In this document: one piece after another, positions 17,062 through 24,455 of the stretch
Layout of the letters: every line of letters starts with the position of its first letter
How positions within the stretch are numbered: position 1 is the first letter of the stretch
DNA from: Thalassospira indica
Lineage (GTDB): Bacteria; Pseudomonadota; Alphaproteobacteria; Rhodospirillales; Thalassospiraceae
Reading direction: 5' to 3'
DNA: 64,000 bases
NCBI RefSeq assembly: GCF_003403095.1
Contig: NZ_CP031555.1
Location: forward strand, 1,178,001 to 1,242,000
The notes under the pieces: model-generated
The model's database searches: none
The model's input: only the letters and a program-made list of their open reading frames with translations
What the model was told of the DNA's origin: nothing
Position numbers and translations under genes: made by a program

Positions 17062-17741
17062 CGGGACACCTCATTCCTTAATGGTTGATTAAATTATAAG
17101 AAAATCCCGCTTAAATGGCAATGCCCGATAGGGGGTGCCGGGGGTAAAACAGCCAAAAAATCGCAGTCTCCCCCCTCCGCGCCTTCGCTCTTTATGTGTT
17201 GAAAATTCTGCAGTGCGTGAGAAGGGCTGAAGTAAGCGGCAGACTGCGCTTCCCGTGGATTTCAAAACAGAAAAGTTTCTGCATTTTTCGGCACTGTTTT
17301 GCGCTGATGACCTGACAGGGTGACTTAGCCAGATGGCTTTCACAGCCACGTTTTTGGTTGTCGCGTCGGAAAAAGGTAACAAGCGTCACAGGTGATGAAA
17401 TTATGGGTTAAGTATCTAATTTCATTGATGCAATGGCGTTACCTCAGAAGGTAACACAGGGTAACATTTTGAGCGGTAAAGGGTTACAGAATTGATATTA
17501 AACGATTTTCTTTATTCATTTTGTAACTCCACCAAAAGGTAACATCGTTACCGTTTGCAACCCTATTGCAACTTTTTAGTGATTGGTGATTTTCTTATAT
17601 TTTATAGATAGTTAGATAGAATATTTATATAGTTGTTACTCTTGTTACCCTTTTCCGATGGCCTCAAATTTTGACAGACTATAGCAAGCGAAAGACTTAT
17701 CCTTTCAGTTCCCCTCAAAGGCTAAACAGCGGAGCGTGACG
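17062..17741. other. Gene-free region with GC-rich tract and AT-rich repeat tract
   Basis: No convincing gene lies here. The left part (17131-17184) has runs of G and C around a GGGGGTGCCGGGGG core and a CCCCCCTCCGCGCC core, reminiscent of a cos region. The right part (17370-17650) is AT-rich and carries seven GGTAAC/GTTACC repeats. The base composition is very unlike the roughly 55% GC of neighbouring genes, which marks it as phage control DNA or a junction. Confidence 0.6.
17375..17649. repeat. Cluster of GGTAAC/GTTACC repeats (iteron-like)
   Basis: Exact GGTAACA copies start at 17375, 17450, 17460 and 17538. Exact GTTACC copies start at 17438, 17547 and 17644. Near matches lie at 17483, 17522 and 17634. 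Seven exact hexamers in 275 bases is far above chance (about 0.1 expected). Satellite phage P4 uses GGTGAACA-type iterons bound by its primase-helicase, so an origin or operator role is plausible. No replication gene is beside it. Confidence 0.65.
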
Positions 17742-18248
17742 ATGTTGATTGAGTTCCAAGCGGAGTCCTTTCTCAATGCATATCATGTTTTGAAACAGCA
17801 TGAGGCGGAACAGCGTCTTGAGAGACAAAATCGCGCCGTTTCCCGGAATAAAGAAAAACCTCACTTGCCCCCAGCTTCAGAGATATATGGAGGGAATGAG
17901 ATGCCTACAGGTGTGGTCGATTTCGTTTGTTTGGCGTTCTCGGTCGAACTGTATTTGAAGGCGCTGCATGAAGTTGTTGGCGAGAAGGTCAGTGGCCACG
18001 AGATTGAAAAGCTGTTCAACACGCTGCCTCAGGCAGTTAGAGAGCAAATTTTCGCTACGCAAATGCATGGTCTGTATGGTGCGAACTGGATGGACTACCG
18101 CAACCAATTGAAGCTGATCAATGACGGATTTGTCGAGTTCAGATACTTCCACGAAAAAGGTGATCTCAGCTATCATCAAGGCTTTGCGCTCGGCCTTATC
18201 GACGCGATCAAAAAGACGATGACGATCTATCGTTCAAAGCCCGATTGA
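17742..18248 (+). CDS. HEPN-like domain protein, orphan
   Basis: A 168-residue protein. Residues 55-100 (VDFVCLAFSVELYLKALHEVVG, then GHEIEKLFNTLP) have the helical pattern of HEPN proteins, which are often RNases in defence or toxin-antitoxin systems. A classical R-x4-6-H catalytic motif is not evident; only an FRYFHEKG stretch near residue 132 is suggestive. GGAG lies 7 bases before the ATG at 17742, which favours it over GTG 17736. No partner nucleotidyltransferase gene is adjacent. It may mark the prophage border. Confidence 0.6.
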   Translation: MLIEFQAESFLNAYHVLKQHEAEQRLERQNRAVSRNKEKPHLPPASEIYGGNEMPTGVVDFVCLAFSVELYLKALHEVVGEKVSGHEIEKLFNTLPQAVREQIFATQMHGLYGANWMDYRNQLKLINDGFVEFRYFHEKGDLSYHQGFALGLIDAIKKTMTIYRSKPD

Positions 18249-18617
18249 TGGCCAGTCTATCGTGGGACACCCTGTGTCTAACCTATTGATTGTATTTGGG
18301 CTAGAATGTCTCCGGTGTGGGCGTTCTGCCGTTGATTTCGTTGGATTTTTCCCGGTCTCAATACACCCTCCGGGCCTACCGTGGAGCAGTGATTACAGAA
18401 CGTACTCACTGCTCCATCGCTCTCAAATTTCCCGCAAAAATCAGTTCGATCCGACAGCTACCCGAATTGTCATAATTCGGGGTTATGACATTGTTGTTTT
18501 CAATGCGACCGAGCAGGTGTTGCAATTATTGTTTCATAGTTTTTGGAATTGACCATAAGTATAGTGGTTGTGTGCAACTGATAAAAAACAGTGCCTTATC
18601 AAAAACGGGATTGGTTG
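18249..18617. other. Intergenic region with two hairpins before the AraC gene
   Basis: No supported gene. It holds a perfect 11-bp hairpin at 18382-18416 (TGGAGCAGTGA/TCACTGCTCCA, 13-base loop) and a repeat-family core at 18461-18490. The AraC-type gene starts at 18618. Confidence 0.6.
18461..18490. repeat. Intergenic repeat core with GTCAT-loop hairpin (copy A)
   Basis: An 8-bp perfect stem CCCGAATT/AATTCGGG closes the loop GTCAT, and an overlapping repeat GTCATAA/TTATGAC spans 18469-18489. The core TTGTCATAATT recurs at 28269 and 34099, with a variant at 44956. Confidence 0.55.
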
Positions 18618-19673
18618 ATGGCGTCTAGCCGGGATACACAAGATCGAGCCTTCGGCAATTCGCCTGAGAAGGCAGTTGTTGGAACACGTTATGAGATGAC
18701 GCTCGAGCTTCCGACAGGCGAGAAAGACAAGATTCTTGTCGATGAAGAGCGTGATCTCGCAGATCGGGTTATCGACCGTCATCATCAGCGTGTTTTATTG
18801 TCCAATGGGGGAAGTGTTGATTATCAATGCCTTCCTGTTGAACAGGACATGGTTATCAAGGCGGAAACCATGTCAGGCAAACGTTTGATCATCGCGATGA
18901 TTGCACTTGAGGGCGAGTATTCGATGATCCAACCTGAGGATGGCGCCGAGTTCGTGTTCTCTCCCATGCAAGGATATCTGTTTGTGCATAACGGTCTTAG
19001 CACGACTTTTAAATTGCCGGGTGGGCAAAACGTTCAATCCCTGGGGTTAAGTCTCGCGGTGGATGTCTTTGAGCGCTACTTCGATAATGATGTCCCGGAA
19101 GCTTTGCAGCCACTGCTGTGCACAAATACAGACGACATCCGTTCTGTCCGTTTTTCTGTAACCAGTACGATGCGCGATACATTGCTGCAGAACCTGAATA
19201 TTGATGCTGCGCAGTCACTGCAACAGATCAAGATGGAGGGCATCGGGCTTTTGTATCTTGCGCTGATAGAGCAAACGTTACGCGCGCGTGGCGAAGATCA
19301 AGGCATGGTCCTGAGATGTGCGGATGTCGATAATGCGCAGCACGCTTATCAGTTGTTACAAAGCAACTTGCGCGAACCACCTAGTCTTGCCGATCTTGCA
19401 CAGCGGTTTTCAACAACGGAAAAGCGTCTTAATCAGGCTTTTCGGGAGCTTTACAACGATACCGTTTTTGAGGTGTTGCGTTGCCTGCGTCTTGAGAAGG
19501 CCAAAACTCTTCTTGAAAGCACCGATATGGCGATCAAGGAGGTCGCATGGGAAGTCGGCTATAACCATTCGACCAACTTCTCAACGGCTTTTAACCAGAA
19601 ATATGGTGTTACCCCGGCTGAATTCGCCAAACAGGCCAGACCGGTTGTAGTGCGTCTGCTAAAGAACGCATGA
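18618..19673 (+). CDS. AraC-family transcriptional regulator
   Basis: A 351-residue protein. The C-terminal 100 residues are an AraC-type double helix-turn-helix (LADLAQRFSTTEKRLNQAF, KEVAWEVGYNHSTNFSTAF, KYGVTPAEF). The N-terminal 230 residues are an uncharacterised sensing domain. The ATG at 18618 has GGGA 7 bases upstream; the GTG at 18591 lacks a clear site. It lies upstream of the secretin-tectonin genes on the same strand. A 21-bp direct repeat between them (19713-19746) is a likely binding site, so it probably controls that operon. Confidence 0.88.
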   Translation: MASSRDTQDRAFGNSPEKAVVGTRYEMTLELPTGEKDKILVDEERDLADRVIDRHHQRVLLSNGGSVDYQCLPVEQDMVIKAETMSGKRLIIAMIALEGEYSMIQPEDGAEFVFSPMQGYLFVHNGLSTTFKLPGGQNVQSLGLSLAVDVFERYFDNDVPEALQPLLCTNTDDIRSVRFSVTSTMRDTLLQNLNIDAAQSLQQIKMEGIGLLYLALIEQTLRARGEDQGMVLRCADVDNAQHAYQLLQSNLREPPSLADLAQRFSTTEKRLNQAFRELYNDTVFEVLRCLRLEKAKTLLESTDMAIKEVAWEVGYNHSTNFSTAFNQKYGVTPAEFAKQARPVVVRLLKNA

Positions 19674-19712
19674 AATCAAGATTCCGTTTTTGTGGCGCGA
19701 ATTTTGGCTTTC

Positions 19713-19746
19713 CTTTCTCCATACAATTTTGTCCCTTTCCCATACA
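19713..19746. promoter_or_regulatory. Direct repeat, candidate AraC-type operator
   Basis: CTTTCTCCATACA at 19713-19725 and CTTTCCCATACA at 19735-19746. The two CATACA cores are 21 bases apart, two helical turns, the usual spacing of AraC-family half-sites. They lie in the gap between the AraC-type gene and the secretin gene. Confidence 0.5.
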
Positions 19747-19849
19747 GCCATTCCCTGTAACTGCGGCTCAGGTCTGACTAACCTGTCGAAAACATGTTCG
19801 TGCATGCGCAAATTTTGCAGCAAAAGCAATCAGTTCGGACATGAAGAGT

Positions 19850-19865
19850 ATGCGTCATGACGCAT
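19850..19865. promoter_or_regulatory. 16-bp perfect palindrome before the secretin gene
   Basis: ATGCGTCATGACGCAT is a perfect palindrome ending 24 bases before the ATG at 19890. It could be an operator overlapping the leader or a short hairpin in the 5' untranslated region. Confidence 0.45.
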
Positions 19866-19889
19866 CGGGGACAGATTAAGTAGGATGGG

Positions 19890-21809
19890 ATGCAGAATTT
19901 CTCGGTACGGCTATGTCGGGGCGTAGCGTTTTCAACTTTGCTTGTGGTCGCAGGATGTCAAACGCTTGACGGTGGTGGGACTTCGCAACTGCTTTCAGGT
20001 GGTCTAACAGCGTCGTCTCAGGAAAATGAACCATATAAAGGAAATCAGGTTCAGCTCCTTGTTTCAGAGGCATTTAGTGCCCTTGAAGACGGTGAGCTTG
20101 ATTTGGCATCGCGCGCGGCCAATCTTGCGCTGAAGCTTGATATTACCAATCCACATTTGCAGTTCCTGAACGGTTATGTTTATCACCAACTTGGTGACGA
20201 TGGTGATACGGCCAAATATACCCTTGCAGAGCAAGGATACCGTCAGGCCCTGAAATTTGACTCGGGCAACCTTGCAGCGCACTATCATTTGGGGCTGCTT
20301 TACAAAAGTCAGCGTCGCTACCAAGAGGCACAAGAGCATTTCTCTTATGTGGCGATATATCGTTCTGACAGCCCGGATGTGCTGTATAATCTCGCCGTAG
20401 CATCGTACTTTTCCCACGATGCGCAAACAGCGGATGCGGCACTTTCGCGCCTTTCAAATATTCTTCCCGATGCTCAAAGGCGTCCTGAAATCCTCAAAGC
20501 CCGGATGATGGCACTTGCGGCGATGGATGACCGTGCTGGGGTTGATCGCCTATTGGCAAAATATGATGACGTTGCCGCCGATCAGGGTGATCTGCCGTTC
20601 ATTCGTCGCCGGGTTGATAATTGGCGATCATTTTATGAAAGCGATGCTCAGGTCATTCTGGCGCAGGGTGGTTATGATCCCTATGCTGGTGGGGGCACCA
20701 CTTATCAAAGCGATCCCTTTGGCGATCCATATGGAGAAGGCTCACCTGACCCCTTTGATGCATATGGTGATGATCCTGCGGACGCCTATGGTGTTGAAAC
20801 CAGAGCGAATTCGACGGACGCATCAATGGTGGTGGTTGATGTTGTCCTGATCGGCACACAGGAAGATTTGCGCGATTCGCGCGGGGTAAACCTTCTAAAC
20901 GGCTTGCAACTTCAATTTGGAGACCCCCTGACAGGAGCCCCGGCAGCCGGGATTACACGAACCAAAACACGTGACTTCCTGGGTACTGGGCTTGAGGAAA
21001 GCACCAAGACCATCACCTCGCAGATCAGCATTCCGGCGGTAAACTATTCGCTGAATATTGCCAATTCGCTGAACGCGGATAATCAGGTTCTGGCCAAGCC
21101 CAGCCTCGTTGCACAAAGTGGTAAAACGTCTGAGTTCTTTTCGGGAACGGAAATTCTTGCTGCGGCTGTTTCTGGCGGCAATGGGGACAGTGTCTCTGTT
21201 CAGAAAGAAGTTGGTGTGAAACTTGCCGTCACGCCAGAGGTTCTTCAAAACGACGACATCAGACTGCATGTGGTGGCAGAGCGTACCTTCCTGACCGACC
21301 CATCCAATTCCGTTGTGTTCGAGTTTCGACTTGATACGACAAAGACAAATGTTAATTCGACCGTAACGATGAAGTTTGGTGAAACGTTGATCCTTGGTGG
21401 ATTGAGCGAGCGCGAGACATCGAAGGTTTCAGACGGTGTGCCTGTGCTTAAGGATATGCCGATCCTGAACTATCTGTTTTCCGAACGCACCGAGCGCAAT
21501 TTCGAAAAATCAATCCTGATCCTGTTGACACCGCGACGACCACATTATGTGCGTCAGTCTGCAGAAGATCGCGAACGCATCAGCGGTCACATGTCTGAAC
21601 TGGAACAGGAGACGTCGCGGCTCGAACGTCGCCACAGTGACTGGTTCACGCCACGGCCCACGTTTGAAAACATCCTGGACAAGCTTCAGGGCAAGGCATT
21701 CTTCGACGAATTCCGAAGTGGGGACATGGAACTCAATTCATCGTTCGAAGACACCAGCGTCGAAGAAAACCTGACGGAGCTTCGCAAGCATCTTCTTGCA
21801 GAGTCGTGA
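19890..21809 (+). CDS. TPR-secretin fusion lipoprotein
   Basis: A 639-residue protein. A lipobox VVAGC gives lipidated Cys23. Residues about 50-215 form tetratricopeptide-type helical repeats. Residues 262-312 are a linker rich in Asp, Gly, Tyr and Pro. Residues about 315-560 match the core of type II/III secretins: NQVLAKPSLVAQSGKTSEFF, VGVKLAVTPEVLQNDDIRL, then GETLILGGLSERE and VPVLKDMPILNYLFSE. The last 75 residues look coiled-coil. Secretins form outer-membrane channels, while the TPRs resemble a built-in pilotin or assembly helper. AGGA precedes the ATG. No other secretion genes (ATPase, pilin, inner-membrane ring) are nearby. The fold is well supported, the substrate unknown. Confidence 0.82.
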   Translation: MQNFSVRLCRGVAFSTLLVVAGCQTLDGGGTSQLLSGGLTASSQENEPYKGNQVQLLVSEAFSALEDGELDLASRAANLALKLDITNPHLQFLNGYVYHQLGDDGDTAKYTLAEQGYRQALKFDSGNLAAHYHLGLLYKSQRRYQEAQEHFSYVAIYRSDSPDVLYNLAVASYFSHDAQTADAALSRLSNILPDAQRRPEILKARMMALAAMDDRAGVDRLLAKYDDVAADQGDLPFIRRRVDNWRSFYESDAQVILAQGGYDPYAGGGTTYQSDPFGDPYGEGSPDPFDAYGDDPADAYGVETRANSTDASMVVVDVVLIGTQEDLRDSRGVNLLNGLQLQFGDPLTGAPAAGITRTKTRDFLGTGLEESTKTITSQISIPAVNYSLNIANSLNADNQVLAKPSLVAQSGKTSEFFSGTEILAAAVSGGNGDSVSVQKEVGVKLAVTPEVLQNDDIRLHVVAERTFLTDPSNSVVFEFRLDTTKTNVNSTVTMKFGETLILGGLSERETSKVSDGVPVLKDMPILNYLFSERTERNFEKSILILLTPRRPHYVRQSAEDRERISGHMSELEQETSRLERRHSDWFTPRPTFENILDKLQGKAFFDEFRSGDMELNSSFEDTSVEENLTELRKHLLAES

Positions 21810-21838
21810 ACCGGATCCACCAACGGAAAGGCTTGATC

Positions 21839-24445
21839 ATGACAAGACTTTCATGCCGCATTGTTTTGGTCGTCTTGCTTGCCGGCGTTCTGCAGGCAAT
21901 GGCGCCAATAAGCCATGCCGCGCAGGTACTTGATGATGGGATGTGGTTCACTTTGCCCGGGCAGGCACAGGACATTTCGGTGACTGCAATTGGCGAAGCC
22001 TATGCCATCTCGGTGGATGGAACCCCGCTTCGCTGGGATCCGCAAGAAGAACGGTGGCGCTCAATGTCGGGCTCATTTGCGCGCATCACCGGTGCAGCCG
22101 AGCGCCGCCCCTGGGTCATTGACGATGATGGTGATGTTTATCGCTATAACGGTCTGTGGTGGGAACGCAAAGGCAGTGATGTCGTTGATGTGGCGGGCAA
22201 TGCAGGCGGCGAAATATATATCGCAAAGACGGATGGCTCCGTTCATAAATGGTTGGAACTCCGTCATAGCTGGGAAAACATAACCGGCATTGCGAGACGT
22301 CTTGCCGTCGATCCGGACGGACGCTTGTGGGCGGTCACCCCGACCAATGAAATCCGGATGCTTGATGACGAAGGGTGGCACACACTGCCCGGTCAGGCAC
22401 ACGACATTGCAGCAGGCGTCAATCAACGTGTGGCGAAGGTACACCCGGATGGTCGGGTAATGCTTTGGCGGAAGCGTGATCAGCGTTGGTTTCTTCTTAA
22501 GGGTGTGGATACGGCAACCGACATCGCGGTAACACGTTCGGGGGCACCGTGGGTCATATTGCAGGATCACAGCATTCTGGCCAAGGTTCGGATTGCTGTA
22601 TCATCTGGCATCGAGCCGCAAGATCAAGAAACTGGTCCAGAGTGGCTAAGTGCACCGGAAGCCCGCCCGGATGACATCAAGGCGAATGATATAAAGGCGG
22701 ATGAAATTACTTCTGACGCTCCATCCGCAAGTCCGCCCGCAGCACCGCTCGCGCGCGCAGAGCTGCCTCGTGCAGAGCCTGTTTCACCGCCGCCAGCAGA
22801 AACGCAAACGGCATCAAATGACCAGTCTGGTCTGGGCAATGGGCAGCGAACAGAACGACCTGTTTCTGATAATATTGCCGATGATCTGGCAGCCCGGACC
22901 TATTCCGGGACCCTGACTTTCACCGATACGCGAGACAATGCAGACCGTGTCGCCATTGGCCGGGATGGCAGCGTTTTCGCCATTCGTGGTGGCGATATAT
23001 TGCGTTGGTCAAATACCAGACAACGGTTCAACGAGTTTCCCGGAAGCCTTGTTCGTCTTGCCGTCGACCCGGATGGCAATCCATGGGGTGTTTCGGCTCT
23101 TGGTCGGGTTTTTCGCCATACCGGGCGAGATTGGCAGCAAGTGATTGGCCAAACAGCTGCGGATATTTCAATTGGCGCAAACGGCGATGTTGTCACGGTG
23201 AACGCACAAGGGCGCCTGTATCGAATTGAGCGTGACGGCACTGTCGCGACACCGATTGATGGTAGTGGTGTTGCGGTCGGCGTAATGCCGGATGGCAGTA
23301 CCTGGACTATTGGTGAAAATGGTTTCCTGCAATATTGCGACGAAACGGGATGCAAGAATGTCAGCCAAAAAGCATCCAGTCTGGCAATCGGTTCGGATGG
23401 GACTGTCTGGATCGTAACGCCAGAGAGTTTGTTGCGCCGGTACAACTCAGATACAGCAGGCTTTGAAACCATCCGGATTACAGGTCAAACGCCCCAACGC
23501 GTGGCGGCTGGACCGCAAGGTTACCCTTGGGTGGTCACAAAGGATGGATCGGTTCTATCCAGTCAGTTCTTTGAGCGTGATGAAAGTAATGATGTCCGCT
23601 TAGCGGCAACGACGTCCGAAGAAATGGACGGTCGTGGCGATACAACGTCAGTCACATCAAACGCTGTCGAAGGTTTCACCTTCACCAAGAACATCCGGTT
23701 CGACACTGTAAACACGGATGCAGCACCCTCTGGCGCCGATATCAAGCTTGCCATTGGCAACAACAACGTCGTCTACGGTTATTCCTATTCAGGTGGTCAG
23801 ACGCAATCGGGTGCAATGTTTGTGTTTGATGAACGCCGCAAAAGATTTGTGAGTGAAACTACCGTTTTGGGAAACCAGAACGCCAATGTGCAGGATTTTG
23901 ACATAACAAGTAATGGTGATATCTGGGCCTATACCACATCTCCGTCGACCGGCCTTTTCAGAGAACGTAATAACGGCCAGCTGGAATTCACGGTCAATGG
24001 TTTGACACCCGAAGGCGTCTCGGTTGCTCCTGACGATACAGTCTACGCGATCTTTTATACCGGTGGTGATTACTGGCTGTATTCCAAAGATCCCGACAAA
24101 AGCAGCTTTTCACGGTTTAGCAACTTTAATTCGCTGTTCGACGTTTCGGTCGGGCCGGGTGAAGATGTGTGGATTGTTGATCGCAATCTATATGTCCGAC
24201 AATGGACGGGATCAGATTTCGAAAAGCGCCCGCGTCAGGGGCAAAAGGCCCAGGCGATCCGGGTCTCGCGAAACGGCGAAGTCTTCATCCGCAGCGTGGA
24301 TAACGACGTCTATCGCTGGAATGCGACCAACAAGAGCTTTGATCTCATCAAGAACTCCAGAGCCGAAAACTTCGACGTCCAAGAAGACGGACGCATCTGG
24401 CTGAGTGTGGACAACACACCGCTCGTCAAACGGGCACGCGATTAG
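21839..24445 (+). CDS. Exported tectonin-repeat propeller protein
   Basis: An 868-residue protein with a signal peptide (residues 1-27, SHAAQ cleavage region). Two blocks of tectonin-like repeats of about 40-45 residues follow, at about 30-270 and 370-868. Each repeat has a W/F-x-L-P-G-x-A-x-D-I stretch and then a G-x-x-W/Y-x-V/I strand, the pattern of beta-propeller lectins. Residues 277-344 are a low-complexity linker (repeated DDIKAND-type units, then Pro/Ala-rich). The start at 21839 is preferred over GTG 21806 because it gives a clean signal peptide and has GGAAAGG upstream. It follows the secretin gene by 29 bases and is probably its substrate or surface partner. Confidence 0.8.
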   Translation: MTRLSCRIVLVVLLAGVLQAMAPISHAAQVLDDGMWFTLPGQAQDISVTAIGEAYAISVDGTPLRWDPQEERWRSMSGSFARITGAAERRPWVIDDDGDVYRYNGLWWERKGSDVVDVAGNAGGEIYIAKTDGSVHKWLELRHSWENITGIARRLAVDPDGRLWAVTPTNEIRMLDDEGWHTLPGQAHDIAAGVNQRVAKVHPDGRVMLWRKRDQRWFLLKGVDTATDIAVTRSGAPWVILQDHSILAKVRIAVSSGIEPQDQETGPEWLSAPEARPDDIKANDIKADEITSDAPSASPPAAPLARAELPRAEPVSPPPAETQTASNDQSGLGNGQRTERPVSDNIADDLAARTYSGTLTFTDTRDNADRVAIGRDGSVFAIRGGDILRWSNTRQRFNEFPGSLVRLAVDPDGNPWGVSALGRVFRHTGRDWQQVIGQTAADISIGANGDVVTVNAQGRLYRIERDGTVATPIDGSGVAVGVMPDGSTWTIGENGFLQYCDETGCKNVSQKASSLAIGSDGTVWIVTPESLLRRYNSDTAGFETIRITGQTPQRVAAGPQGYPWVVTKDGSVLSSQFFERDESNDVRLAATTSEEMDGRGDTTSVTSNAVEGFTFTKNIRFDTVNTDAAPSGADIKLAIGNNNVVYGYSYSGGQTQSGAMFVFDERRKRFVSETTVLGNQNANVQDFDITSNGDIWAYTTSPSTGLFRERNNGQLEFTVNGLTPEGVSVAPDDTVYAIFYTGGDYWLYSKDPDKSSFSRFSNFNSLFDVSVGPGEDVWIVDRNLYVRQWTGSDFEKRPRQGQKAQAIRVSRNGEVFIRSVDNDVYRWNATNKSFDLIKNSRAENFDVQEDGRIWLSVDNTPLVKRARD

Positions 24446-24455
24446 GAGCAAGGAC

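Noticed and set aside
17089..17382. 97-codon minus-strand open frame beside the secreted-protein gene
   Set aside because: Covers the GC-run and repeat-flanking DNA, has odd composition and no recognisable domain or ribosome site.
18262..18552. 96-codon plus-strand open frame before the AraC gene
   Set aside because: Runs through two hairpins and the repeat core and shows no protein-like pattern.
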